Origin: Microbacterium sp. LCT-H2
GTDB lineage: Bacteria > Actinomycetota > Actinomycetes > Actinomycetales > Microbacteriaceae
Assembly (NCBI RefSeq): GCF_001866135.1
Contig: NZ_MODW01000003.1
Coordinates: 364,408-428,407 of the forward strand
Direction of reading: 5' to 3'
Length of the DNA: 64,000 nt
Shown in pieces: positions 42,066-50,324 of the stretch. The notes under the pieces were generated by a model. The model searched no databases, was not told where the DNA came from, and was given only the letters and a program-made list of their open reading frames with translations. The position numbers and the translations under genes are program-made. Position 1 is the first letter of the stretch, and the number at the start of each line of letters is the position of its first letter.

Positions 42066-42979
42066 GTCCCTCCGTCCCGTCCTCCTCCCCCGCGATCGTG
42101 TGCGTCGGCGAGTCGATGGCACTGATCACGCCGACCGGCGCCGACCTCGCGTCCGCCGACACGGCGTCGATCACGCACGCCGGCGCGGAGGCGAACGTCG
42201 CGGTCGGCCTGGCGGCCGCGGGCCACCGCGCCGCCTGGGCCTCTCGCCTCGGCGACGATCCCCTCGGCCGACGTCTCACCGCCGAGCTGGAACAGCGTCG
42301 CGTCGAGCTGTGGACCGAGCTCGACGCCGAGGCGCCGACCGGTGTGATGTTCAAGGATCCCGGCGTGGAGTCGTCGGCCGTCTACTACTACCGCCGCGGC
42401 TCGGCCGCCTCGCGCATGGCACCGGGGTTCCTGTCCCCCGCGCAGCTCGCCGGCGTGCGCATCGTGCACACCACGGGCATCACGCCTGCCCTGTCGCCGA
42501 CCTGCCTGGCGATGGTCGACCAGCTCTTCGCCGACGCGCGCACCGCCGGAGCCGTCGTCTCCTTCGACGTGAACGACCGCCGGGCGCTGTGGAGGCCCGA
42601 GGAGGCGTCCGCCACCCTGGCTCGCCTGGCCGACGCCGCCGACATCGCCTTCGTCGGCCGCGATGAGGCCGAGCGCATCTGGGGCACCGCCACGGCGGCG
42701 GAGATCCGCGCCCACCTCCCGCACTGCGGTCTGCTCGTCGTCAAGGACGGCGACGTCGGCGCCACGGCCTTCCTCGGCGACGCGGACCCGGTGTTCGTGC
42801 CCGCCCCGACCGTCGACGTCGTCGAGCCCGTCGGTGCCGGAGACGCCTTCGCCTCCGGGTTCCTCGCCGCGACGCTCGACGGCGCCGACCTCGACACCCG
42901 CCTGGCCGCCGGACATGAGGCCGCCGCGCGGGTGCTCCGCATCGCGGCCGACCTGCCACCTCTGGAGCCCGCGCGCTGA
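42062..42979 (+). CDS. PfkB-family carbohydrate kinase (2-keto-3-deoxygluconate kinase-like)
   Basis: 305-residue ribokinase-fold kinase. The N-terminal IVCVGESMALITP opening and HAGAEANVAVGLAAAGHRAAWASRLGDDPLG are the PfkB substrate-binding half. VDVVEPVGAGDAFASGFLAATLDGA holds the catalytic base Asp and anion hole (GAGDAF). The GES opening is typical of KDG kinases in the PfkB group. The ATG overlaps the MFS stop by four bases (ATGA). Sugar specificity is not proven. Confidence 0.85.
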   Translation: MSPSVPSSSPAIVCVGESMALITPTGADLASADTASITHAGAEANVAVGLAAAGHRAAWASRLGDDPLGRRLTAELEQRRVELWTELDAEAPTGVMFKDPGVESSAVYYYRRGSAASRMAPGFLSPAQLAGVRIVHTTGITPALSPTCLAMVDQLFADARTAGAVVSFDVNDRRALWRPEEASATLARLADAADIAFVGRDEAERIWGTATAAEIRAHLPHCGLLVVKDGDVGATAFLGDADPVFVPAPTVDVVEPVGAGDAFASGFLAATLDGADLDTRLAAGHEAAARVLRIAADLPPLEPAR

Positions 42980-43007
42980 CGCCGCCCGCCGCGTCCCAGG
43001 GCGGTCG

Positions 43008-43013
43008 TAGGCT
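43008..43013 (+). promoter_or_regulatory. -10 box (TAGGCT) for the alpha/beta hydrolase gene
   Basis: TAGGCT, 6 bases before the ATG at 43020. Confidence 0.45.
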
Positions 43014-43019
43014 GGTGCC

Positions 43020-43778
43020 ATGCCCGCTCCCGTGACCCTCCCCCGCCTGAGCTGGGGCGATGCCGCTGCACCGCGACGCGCACTCCTCGTGCACGGCCTG
43101 GGATCCTCCGGCGCGCTCATGTGGCGTCTCGGCGACGCCCTCGCGGCAGCCGGCTGGCACGCGACGGCAGTGGACCTGCGCGGCCACGGCGACGCCCCGC
43201 GCACGCTCGACTACTCCGTCGCGGCCTACGCCGCGGACCTCGCCGCCACGCGCCCTCCCGGTGCGGGCGCCTGGGACGCGGTCGTCGGACACTCGCTCGG
43301 CGGCGCCGCCGGGACGGTGGCCGCCGCGGAGGACGCGGACTGGACACGCCGCCTCGTCCTCATCGATCCCGCGATCCACATCGTCCAGCGGAACGCGGCC
43401 GACGTCCGCCGCAGCCAGGAGCGCGCCTTCGCCGACAACCGCCTCGACGCGGTGCGGCAGGAGCACCCGCACTGGCACCCGCAGGATCAGGAGCTCAAGG
43501 TCGACGCCGTCCGGCGGGCGAGCGCGTGGGCGGTCGAGCAGACCAGCGCACAGAACCAGCCGTGGGATGTCCGCGCACACGCAGCCCGTCTGACCGTGCC
43601 CACGCACGTGATCGGGGGCGATCCCGCCGTCTCCAGCATCTTCACCGGAGCCCTCGCCGACGAGGTGCTCGCGAGCAACCCCCGCATCTCCCTGTCGGTC
43701 GTGTCCGGCGCCGGCCACTCGGTGCATCGCGACCGCCCGGAGGAATCGATCCGACAGCTCCTGGAGGCTCTGGCATGA
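43020..43778 (+). CDS. Alpha/beta-hydrolase fold protein
   Basis: 252 residues. The oxyanion-hole loop LLVHGLGSSG is near residues 22-31, the nucleophile elbow GHSLGG is at about 89-94, the acid is probably the Asp in TVPTHVIGGDPAV, and the catalytic His is in SGAGHSVHRDRPEES. All the catalytic elements are intact. The family hydrolyses esters, lactones, C-C bonds or epoxides. The following acyl-CoA dehydrogenase gene overlaps its stop by four bases, hinting at a linked acyl degradation step (inference). Confidence 0.83.
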   Translation: MPAPVTLPRLSWGDAAAPRRALLVHGLGSSGALMWRLGDALAAAGWHATAVDLRGHGDAPRTLDYSVAAYAADLAATRPPGAGAWDAVVGHSLGGAAGTVAAAEDADWTRRLVLIDPAIHIVQRNAADVRRSQERAFADNRLDAVRQEHPHWHPQDQELKVDAVRRASAWAVEQTSAQNQPWDVRAHAARLTVPTHVIGGDPAVSSIFTGALADEVLASNPRISLSVVSGAGHSVHRDRPEESIRQLLEALA

Positions 43779-44935
43779 CCGACTTCGACCCGTCGGTGTA
43801 TCTCCCCGACGACCTGCTCGACCGCATCCGCGAGCGCGCCCCCATCCACGACAGGGACAACACCTTCCCCCAGGCCGACCTCGATGAGCTCCGCGCGGCC
43901 GGCTACCTGTCGATCCTCGTGCCCCGGGAGCGCGGTGGCGCGGGACTCGGCCTCGAGCAGGCCGCCCTCCTCCAGCAGCGGCTCGCGGGGGCCGCGCCCG
44001 CGACCGCCCTGGCGATCAACATGCACCTCGTCTGGACCGGCGTCGCCAAGGTCTTCTCGGACCGCGGGGTCCCCGGTCTCGAGTTCGTGCAGGACGGCGC
44101 CGTGGCCGGCGAGGTCTTCGCGTTCGGCATCAGCGAGGGCGGCAACGACCTCGTGCTGTTCGGGAGCGACACCGCGGCGGTCCCGGACGGCGCCGGGGGT
44201 TACGCCTTCACCGGCACCAAGATCTTCACCTCGCTCGCCCCGGTGTGGACGAAGCTCGGCCTGCACGGACTCGACACCACGAGCCCGGACGCGCCGAAGC
44301 TCGTGTTCGCCTTTGTCGACCGCACGTCCGCGGTCACCACCGCCGATGACTGGGACACCCTCGGCATGCGCGGCACCCAGAGCCGGACCACGCGCCTCGA
44401 CGGGGCCGTCGCGGACGCGGCGCACGTCGTGCGGCGCATCGACCCCGGCCCGAGCCCCGACCCGATCGTCTTCGGCATCTTCGCGGTCTTCGAGATCCTC
44501 CTCGCCTCCGTGTACACCGGCATCGCCCGGCGGGCCCTCGAGCTGGCCGTGGCGACGGCCCACCGGCGTCGCTCCAAGAAGAGCGGCGCCGCGTACAGCC
44601 AGGATCCGGACATCCGCTGGCGGATCGCCGACATGGCGCTCGCCTACGACGCGCTCCCTCCGCAGATCGCCGTGGTCGCCCGCGATGTCGACGAGCGCGC
44701 GGACCGCGGCGCCGGGTGGTTCCCCGCGCTCTCGGGCGTCAAGCATCGCGCGGTGACGATGGCCAAGCAGGTGGTCGACGAGGCCATGCTGGTGGCCGGC
44801 GGCGGCTCGTACTTCAGCGCCAACGAGCTCTCCCGGCTCTACCGCGACGTCCTCGCCGGCGCGTTCCACCCCTCCGACCCGGAGTCGGCGCACACCACCG
44901 CGGCGAGCGCCTGGCTGGGCCCGATCGAGGCCTGA
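43775..44935 (+). CDS. Acyl-CoA dehydrogenase family protein
   Basis: 386 residues with the acyl-CoA dehydrogenase order: helical N-terminus, middle beta-barrel (GEVFAFGISEGGNDLVLFGSDTAA... FTGTKIFTSLAPVWTKLGL) and C-terminal helical bundle. The SxxxGxxLxxF and LGMRGTQSRTTRLDG segments bind flavin. A clear canonical catalytic Glu (in YxGxxEI-type endings) is not evident; the C-terminus is LSRLYRDVLAGAFHPSDPESAH, as in the more distant members such as monooxygenase- or nitroalkane-oxidase-like proteins. The ATGA overlap with the hydrolase makes a two-gene unit. Substrate unknown. Confidence 0.83.
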   Translation: MTDFDPSVYLPDDLLDRIRERAPIHDRDNTFPQADLDELRAAGYLSILVPRERGGAGLGLEQAALLQQRLAGAAPATALAINMHLVWTGVAKVFSDRGVPGLEFVQDGAVAGEVFAFGISEGGNDLVLFGSDTAAVPDGAGGYAFTGTKIFTSLAPVWTKLGLHGLDTTSPDAPKLVFAFVDRTSAVTTADDWDTLGMRGTQSRTTRLDGAVADAAHVVRRIDPGPSPDPIVFGIFAVFEILLASVYTGIARRALELAVATAHRRRSKKSGAAYSQDPDIRWRIADMALAYDALPPQIAVVARDVDERADRGAGWFPALSGVKHRAVTMAKQVVDEAMLVAGGGSYFSANELSRLYRDVLAGAFHPSDPESAHTTAASAWLGPIEA

Positions 44936-44989
44936 GCGGGCGCACGCGCACCCGTTGTCCACGACCGTCCGCGGTGCCAAGATCGCACC

Positions 44990-45457
44990 ATGGCACCGTC
45001 GAAGAAGGACCATACCCTCGACGCGATCTCCAAGACCATCGTTGAGATGCTGCAGGAGGACGGGCGGCGCTCGTACTCCGAGATCGGCCGGATCGTCGGC
45101 CTGAGCGAGGCCGCCGTCCGGCAGCGGGTGCAGCGGCTCACCGAGTCCGGGGTGATGCAGATCGTCGCGGTGACGGATCCGATGCAGCTCGGCTTCCGTC
45201 GGCAGGCGATGGTGGGCGTCAAGGTGGCCGGGGACGCCAGAGGCGTGGCGGAGGCGATCGCCGCCATCGACGAGGTCGATTACGTCGTGATCACGGTCGG
45301 ATCGTTCGACGTGCTCGTCGAGGCGGTGTGCGAGGACGACGACCATCTGCTGGCGCTCGTCAACGATCGCATCCGTCCCATCGCGGGCGTGGTGTCGACC
45401 GAGACCTTCATCTACGCGAAGCTCCAGAAGCAGCAGTTCGCCTGGGGCACGCGCTGA
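44990..45457 (+). CDS. Lrp/AsnC-family transcriptional regulator
   Basis: 155 residues. Residues ~10-60 (LDAISKTIVEMLQEDGRRSYSEIGRIVGLSEAAVRQRVQRLTESGVMQIVAVTDPMQLGF) are an AsnC-type winged helix, and the C-terminal half (GVKVAGDARGVAEAIAAIDEVDYVVITVGSFDVLVEAVCEDDDHLLALVNDRIRPIAGVVSTETFIYAKLQKQ) is the RAM ligand-binding domain. CAAGAT stands 6 bases before the ATG, a variant of the leaderless pattern. It may control the preceding acyl degradation unit or the omega-amino-acid genes downstream; the ligand is unknown. Confidence 0.87.
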   Translation: MAPSKKDHTLDAISKTIVEMLQEDGRRSYSEIGRIVGLSEAAVRQRVQRLTESGVMQIVAVTDPMQLGFRRQAMVGVKVAGDARGVAEAIAAIDEVDYVVITVGSFDVLVEAVCEDDDHLLALVNDRIRPIAGVVSTETFIYAKLQKQQFAWGTR

Positions 45458-45466
45458 CGGTCGGCC

Positions 45467-47005
45467 TCAGCGCGGCCGCGTCTCCTCGCGACGGCGGGCG
45501 AGGAGGGCGAGGTGCAGGGCAGCGAGGGTCTCCCCGTCGTCCAGATCCGCGCCGAGCAGGTCGCCGATGAGCGCGAGGCGCTGATAGAACACCGAGCGGG
45601 AGAGGTGGCTCGCGGCCGCCGCCGCGGAGCGGTTGCCGGGGTGTGCGACGAGGGCGGCGAGGACCGCGAGCAGGTCTCCGCGGCGATCCCGGTCGTGACG
45701 GACGAGCGGATCCAGCATCTGCTCGCTGTGCGCCTGGAGCCGCCGATCGTCGCGCAGGGCCGACACGAGGCGTTCGAGCGGCCGATCGGCGACGCGCCGG
45801 ACCACCGGCACGTCGCCCCCGGACGGCCGTGCGGCGAGGTCGAGCGCGGCGCGGATCGAGGCGAGGAGCCCGAGGACGCCTTCGGCGCTCGGTCCGACGG
45901 TCACGGGCGCCCCGCCGGACAGGTGCGCGAGGACGGCATCGGTCAGCGCATCGGCTCCGGCGGCCACGAGCAGGACCACGTCGGCTCCGCGCCGGGCCCC
46001 CACCGCAGGCAGGCCCGCTGCACGGGCGCGGGCGACGAGCATCTCCGCGTCCTCGTCCGTGCGGAAGACGAGGCCGGAGACGCTCCCGCCCGACGGGTCG
46101 AGCCCGAGTCGCCGGAGTCGGACCTCGACGTCTTCCTCGCGGGCGAACCGCGCGCCGAGAAGATCCTCGACGAGGCTGCGATGGGCGAGCACGGTCCACG
46201 CCCCCTCCCCATCGGCGAGGCAGCCGAAGGCGAGGGCCGTCGCCCCCAGCTCCAGGACGGTGGCCCGACCAGCGGGATGCGGCGGGCCCTCCGCCGCGAC
46301 GAGCCAGCCCCAGCGCACTCCGCGCGCCTGCACGGGCACCCGATCGCCGCCCCGCTCCCCCTGTCGGAGGGCCTCGGCGACCGGGACGCGGAGCGCTTCG
46401 ATCGCGACGACCTCCCCCGCCGGATTCTCGAGGTGGACCGGGGCATCGAGTGCGCGGGCGACCTCGGACACGATGAGGTCGGCCGGCGCGCCACGGAGGC
46501 TGAGGGCGGTGAAGAGGTCGTGCAGTCGCTGACGCTCGCGGAGCGCCGCGGTCTGGGCATCGATCAGCGCGCGGTGCACGGCCTCGGTCACCGCGACGAA
46601 CTTGACCTCCGCCCCGAGCGCGATCAGAGCGAGGCCGGAGGCGGCGCAGGCCTCGACGACCGCCGCCGGGACGCGGGGCATCCGCGAGCCGAGTTCGACG
46701 ACGATGCCGGACACCCCGACCGCCGCCAGCTCCACGACGAGCACGCGCAGCGCTGCGGGGCTCGTCGGCCAGGCCGCGCCGGTCGTGAGCAGCAGCTCAC
46801 CGCCGTCGAGCAGGCGGGCGACGGCGGCGCTGTCCGAGGCGTGGACCCAGCGCACCCCGGCGTCCAGTGCCGACCCGCCGACGAGGACGGTCGGCGCGCC
46901 CTCCTGCACCGCGGGGAGCGCGAGGACGTCTCCGACGCGCAACACCGAAGGCGGGAGTCCCGGACGATCTGTCCGATCCACCGAGAAGTCCTGACGCTCT
47001 GCCAC
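45467..47005 (-). CDS. PucR-family regulator of the beta-alanine/omega-amino acid genes
   Basis: 512 residues. The N-terminal PucR ligand-type domain spans about 20-150 (LRVGDVLALPAVQEGAPTVLVGGSALDAGVRWVHASDSAAVARLLDGGELLLTTG). A middle GAF/GGDEF-like region follows. The C-terminal HTH_30-type domain (LLAVLAALVAHPGNRSAAAAASHLSRSVFYQRLALIGDLLGADLDDGETLAALHLALLAR) is typical. Start GTG 47005 follows AGGTGCGGA. It is divergent from mmsA and the aminotransferase with ~100 bases between, the classic layout for an activator of amino-acid degradation such as the PucR-type GabR of Corynebacterium. Confidence 0.85.
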   Translation of the reverse strand: MAERQDFSVDRTDRPGLPPSVLRVGDVLALPAVQEGAPTVLVGGSALDAGVRWVHASDSAAVARLLDGGELLLTTGAAWPTSPAALRVLVVELAAVGVSGIVVELGSRMPRVPAAVVEACAASGLALIALGAEVKFVAVTEAVHRALIDAQTAALRERQRLHDLFTALSLRGAPADLIVSEVARALDAPVHLENPAGEVVAIEALRVPVAEALRQGERGGDRVPVQARGVRWGWLVAAEGPPHPAGRATVLELGATALAFGCLADGEGAWTVLAHRSLVEDLLGARFAREEDVEVRLRRLGLDPSGGSVSGLVFRTDEDAEMLVARARAAGLPAVGARRGADVVLLVAAGADALTDAVLAHLSGGAPVTVGPSAEGVLGLLASIRAALDLAARPSGGDVPVVRRVADRPLERLVSALRDDRRLQAHSEQMLDPLVRHDRDRRGDLLAVLAALVAHPGNRSAAAAASHLSRSVFYQRLALIGDLLGADLDDGETLAALHLALLARRREETRPR

Positions 47006-47105
47006 TCCGCACCTGCTCCGTTTCCTGTCAGCATGGGGCAAGCCCCAGCGTAGCGACCCTCGGTCAGAGTGTGCGACACGCGATCCCCTCTGCGAAGGAG
47101 CCCCC

Positions 47106-48590
47106 GTGGACATCGTCCGTCACCTCATCAACGGCACCGAGACGGGCGAGGCCGCCCGTCGCGGCCTCGTCTTCGATCCGGCGACAGGAGCCGTCACGAA
47201 AGAGGTCGCGTTCGCCTCGGCCACCGAGGTCGACGCCGCCGTGGCCGCCGCTGCGGCGGCCCTCCCGGCGTGGCGGGAGACGAGCCTCATCAAGCGCGCC
47301 GACGTATTCTTCCGGCTCCGTCAGCTCCTCAAGGAACGGACGGACGAGCTGGCGGCCATCGTCACGTCCGAGCACGGCAAGGTCCTGTCCGACGCCGCCG
47401 GCGAGGTGTCCCGCGGCATCGAGAACGTCGAGTTCGCGGCCGGCCTCGTGCACCTGCTCAAGGGCGAGCGCAGCGAGCAGGTCGCCCGCGGGGTCGACGT
47501 GCACTCCGTGAAGCAGCCGGTCGGCGTGGTCGCGGCCATCACCCCGTTCAACTTCCCGGTCATGGTGCCGCTGTGGATGGTCGCCTCCGCGATCGCGTGC
47601 GGCAACACCGTCGTCCTCAAGCCCAGCGAGAAGGATCCGTCCGCCGCGGTCTGGCTCGCACGGCTGTTCCGCGAGGCCGGTCTCCCGGACGGCGTCCTCA
47701 ACGTCGTGCACGGCGACCGGGAGGCCGTCGACGCGCTCCTCGAGTCCCCGCGGGTCCAGGCGGTGAGCTTCGTCGGGTCCACCCCGATCGCCCGCTCGAT
47801 CTACGAACGGGCGTCCGCCGCCGGGAAGCGGGTCCAGGCGCTCGGGGGCGCGAAGAACCACATGGTCGTGATGCCCGACGCCGACATCGATGCGGCTGCC
47901 GACGCCGCCGTCTCCGCGGCCTACGGCTCCGCGGGCGAACGCTGCATGGCGGTGTCCGTGCTCGTGGCGGTGGGCGACATCGCCGACGACCTCGTCGCCG
48001 CGATCGCCCGCCGCATCGACGGCCTCTCGATCGGCCCCGGCACGGACCCGGCGAGCGAGATGGGCCCGCTCATCACCGCGGAGCACCGTGACCGGGTCGC
48101 CTCCTACGTCACAGAGGCACCCGGGGAGGGCGCCAGGGTCGTCGTCGACGGCACCACGAAGCGATTCGACGGCGACGGCTTCTTCCTCGGGGTGAGCCTG
48201 ATCGACGACGTCACACCCGGCATGCGCGTCTACGACGACGAGATCTTCGGCCCGGTCCTGTCCGTCGTGCGCGTGGGCTCCTACGCGGAGGCGGTCGCGC
48301 TCGTCAACGCGAACGCCTACGGCAACGGGACCGCGATCTTCACGCGCGACGGCGGGACGGCGCGGAAGTACGAGTTCGACATCGAGGTCGGCATGGTCGG
48401 CGTCAACGTCCCGATCCCGGTGCCCATCGGCGCCTACTCGTTCGGCGGGTGGAAGGACTCGCTCTTCGGCGACGCGCACATCTACGGCCCGGAGTCCGTG
48501 CACTTCTACACGCGGTCGAAGGTCGTGACGACGCGGTGGCCCGACCACACCCCGTCGCAGATCGACCTCGGCTTCCCGAGCAACCACTGA
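47106..48590 (+). CDS. mmsA: CoA-acylating methylmalonate/malonate-semialdehyde dehydrogenase
   Basis: 494-residue ALDH-fold enzyme. Catalytic Cys280 is in YGSAGERCMAVS. The general-base Glu of ordinary ALDHs is replaced (ALGGAKNH at ~246-252), a mark of the CoA-acylating MmsA group. AAITPFNFPVMVPLWMVASAIACGNTVVLKPSEKDP is the NAD-binding region. It converts (methyl)malonate semialdehyde plus CoA and NAD+ to propionyl- or acetyl-CoA. Start GTG 47106 follows GAAGGAG. It pairs with the aminotransferase 15 bases downstream. Confidence 0.92.
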   Translation: MDIVRHLINGTETGEAARRGLVFDPATGAVTKEVAFASATEVDAAVAAAAAALPAWRETSLIKRADVFFRLRQLLKERTDELAAIVTSEHGKVLSDAAGEVSRGIENVEFAAGLVHLLKGERSEQVARGVDVHSVKQPVGVVAAITPFNFPVMVPLWMVASAIACGNTVVLKPSEKDPSAAVWLARLFREAGLPDGVLNVVHGDREAVDALLESPRVQAVSFVGSTPIARSIYERASAAGKRVQALGGAKNHMVVMPDADIDAAADAAVSAAYGSAGERCMAVSVLVAVGDIADDLVAAIARRIDGLSIGPGTDPASEMGPLITAEHRDRVASYVTEAPGEGARVVVDGTTKRFDGDGFFLGVSLIDDVTPGMRVYDDEIFGPVLSVVRVGSYAEAVALVNANAYGNGTAIFTRDGGTARKYEFDIEVGMVGVNVPIPVPIGAYSFGGWKDSLFGDAHIYGPESVHFYTRSKVVTTRWPDHTPSQIDLGFPSNH

Positions 48591-48605
48591 CGAGGAGCGA
48601 TCACG

Positions 48606-49994
48606 ATGACGACCTTCACCGACCGCCACGGACTCGCCTCCCCGCTCCCCGCCCCGGACGCCGAGGCGCAGGTGCGCGCCGACGACCGCGCTCACGTCTT
48701 CCACTCCTGGAGCGCGCAGGCGCTGATCGACCCGTTGCCGGTCGCCACGGGTCGGGGCTCGACGTTCTGGGACTACGAGGGCACCGCCTACCTCGACTTC
48801 TCCAGCCAGCTCGTGAACCTCAACCTCGGCCACCAGCACCCGGACCTCGTCGCCGCGATCCAGCAGCAGGCCGGGCGGCTCGCGACCATCCAGCCGTCGA
48901 TGGCCAACGATGTGCGCGGTGAGCTCGCCCGCCTCATCGCCGAGGTCGCTCCCGACGGGTTCGAGAAGGTGTTCTTCACGAACGGCGGCGCGGAGGCGAA
49001 CGAGTACGCGGTGCGCATGGCCCGGCAGGCCACGGGCCGCCGGAAGGTGCTGTCGATGTACCGCAGCTACCACGGCTCCACCGCGACCGCGATCTCCCTC
49101 ACCGGAGACCCGCGCCGCTGGGCGAACGACGTCACGGACACCGGGGCCGTGCGGTTCTTCGGACCGTACCTCTACCGCTCCCCGTTCCACAGCGAGACGC
49201 CCGAGCAGGAGACGGAGCGCGCCCTCGCGCATCTGGAGCAGACCATCCAGCTCGAGGGGCCGCAGACGATCGCCGCGATCATCGTCGAGACGGTCGTCGG
49301 CACCAACGGCGTGCTGCTTCCGCCGCCCGGCTATCTGCCCGGGGTACGCGCGCTCTGCGATCGCTACGGGATCGTCTTCATCGCGGACGAGGTGATGGTG
49401 GGGTTCGGCCGGCTCGGCGAGTGGTTCGGGATCGACGCCTTCGACGTCCGCCCCGACCTGATCACCTTCGCGAAGGGCGTGAACTCGGGCTACGTGCCCC
49501 TCGGCGGCGTCGTGATCTCCGACCGCATCGCCGCGGCCTTCGACACCGTCCCGTTCGCGGGCGGACTGACCTACTCCGGGCACCCTCTCGCCTGCGCGGC
49601 CGGTGTGGCCACGTTCGAGGTGTTCCGCCGCGACGGCATCCTGGAACGGGTGCGCGACCTCGGCGAGCGGGTCGTCGGTCCGACCCTGCGCTCGTGGGCG
49701 CGATCGCATCCGAGCGTGGGCGAGGTGCGCGGCCGCGGTCTGTTCTGGGCGGTGGAGCTCGTGCGGGGTCAGCGGAGCAGGGAGCCGCTGGTGCCGTTCA
49801 ACGCGAGCGGTGCCGACGCCGCACCGATGACCGCGTTCGCGACCGCCGCGAAGCGGGCGGGGGTGTGGCCCTTCACGCACTTCCACCGCGTGCACATCGC
49901 CCCGCCGCTGGTGATCGAGGAGGCGGAGCTGGTGCGAGGGTTGGCGGCGATCGAGGAGGCGCTGGCGGTCGCCGACGAGCACGCGGTCGGCTGA
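48606..49994 (+). CDS. Class III (omega-amino acid) aminotransferase
   Basis: 462-residue PLP enzyme of the beta-alanine:pyruvate / 4-aminobutyrate transaminase group. FFTNGGAEANEYAVRMARQATGRRKVLSMYRSYHGST is the phosphate-binding region, DEVMVGFGRLGEWFG holds the PLP-pyridine Asp, and the Schiff-base lysine is in DLITFAKGVNSGYVPLGGVVIS. GLTYSGHPLACAAG follows. With mmsA it would turn beta-alanine into malonate semialdehyde and then acetyl-CoA. Exact specificity (beta-alanine, GABA or taurine-like) is not readable from sequence. Confidence 0.88.
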   Translation: MTTFTDRHGLASPLPAPDAEAQVRADDRAHVFHSWSAQALIDPLPVATGRGSTFWDYEGTAYLDFSSQLVNLNLGHQHPDLVAAIQQQAGRLATIQPSMANDVRGELARLIAEVAPDGFEKVFFTNGGAEANEYAVRMARQATGRRKVLSMYRSYHGSTATAISLTGDPRRWANDVTDTGAVRFFGPYLYRSPFHSETPEQETERALAHLEQTIQLEGPQTIAAIIVETVVGTNGVLLPPPGYLPGVRALCDRYGIVFIADEVMVGFGRLGEWFGIDAFDVRPDLITFAKGVNSGYVPLGGVVISDRIAAAFDTVPFAGGLTYSGHPLACAAGVATFEVFRRDGILERVRDLGERVVGPTLRSWARSHPSVGEVRGRGLFWAVELVRGQRSREPLVPFNASGADAAPMTAFATAAKRAGVWPFTHFHRVHIAPPLVIEEAELVRGLAAIEEALAVADEHAVG

Positions 49995-50015
49995 GAGGCG
50001 TCCCGCGCCGGCCGC

Positions 50016-50288
50016 TTATTTGCGGTCGAAGTCGAACGCCTTGAGGAGCTCGCCGACGGCCTTGTCGCGCTCCTCGCCGCCGTCCTCGAACATGTGGGTG
50101 ACGTGCGTGCGCAGGTGGTTCTCCAGCAGCAGACGGTTGAGCGACTCGAGGGAGCGCTGGATCGCGCGGGACTGCGTGATGATGTCCATGCAGTACTCCT
50201 CGCTCTCGATCATCCGCGCGACGCCGCGCATCTGACCCTCGAGGATGCTGGTGCGGTGCAGGGCGCGCTTCTTGATGTCTTCGATCAC
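50016..50288 (-). CDS. CsoR/RcnR-family metal- or formaldehyde-sensing repressor (C-H-H type)
   Basis: 90-residue all-helical regulator with a DUF156 fold: IEDIKKRALHRTSILEGQMRGVARMIESEEYCMDIITQSRAIQRSLESLNRLLLENHLRTHVTHMFEDG. Cys33 and the His58/His62 positions are the sensor ligands; Cu-sensing CsoR has Cys at the last, so this C-H-H set points toward RcnR/FrmR-like sensors of Ni/Co or formaldehyde instead. No metal exporter lies beside it. Divergent from DUF445 with ~37 bases between starts. Confidence 0.83.
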   Translation of the reverse strand: MIEDIKKRALHRTSILEGQMRGVARMIESEEYCMDIITQSRAIQRSLESLNRLLLENHLRTHVTHMFEDGGEERDKAVGELLKAFDFDRK

Positions 50289-50324
50289 GTATCGAGGCTA
50301 CTCGCCCCGTGAAAGGATGACGTC

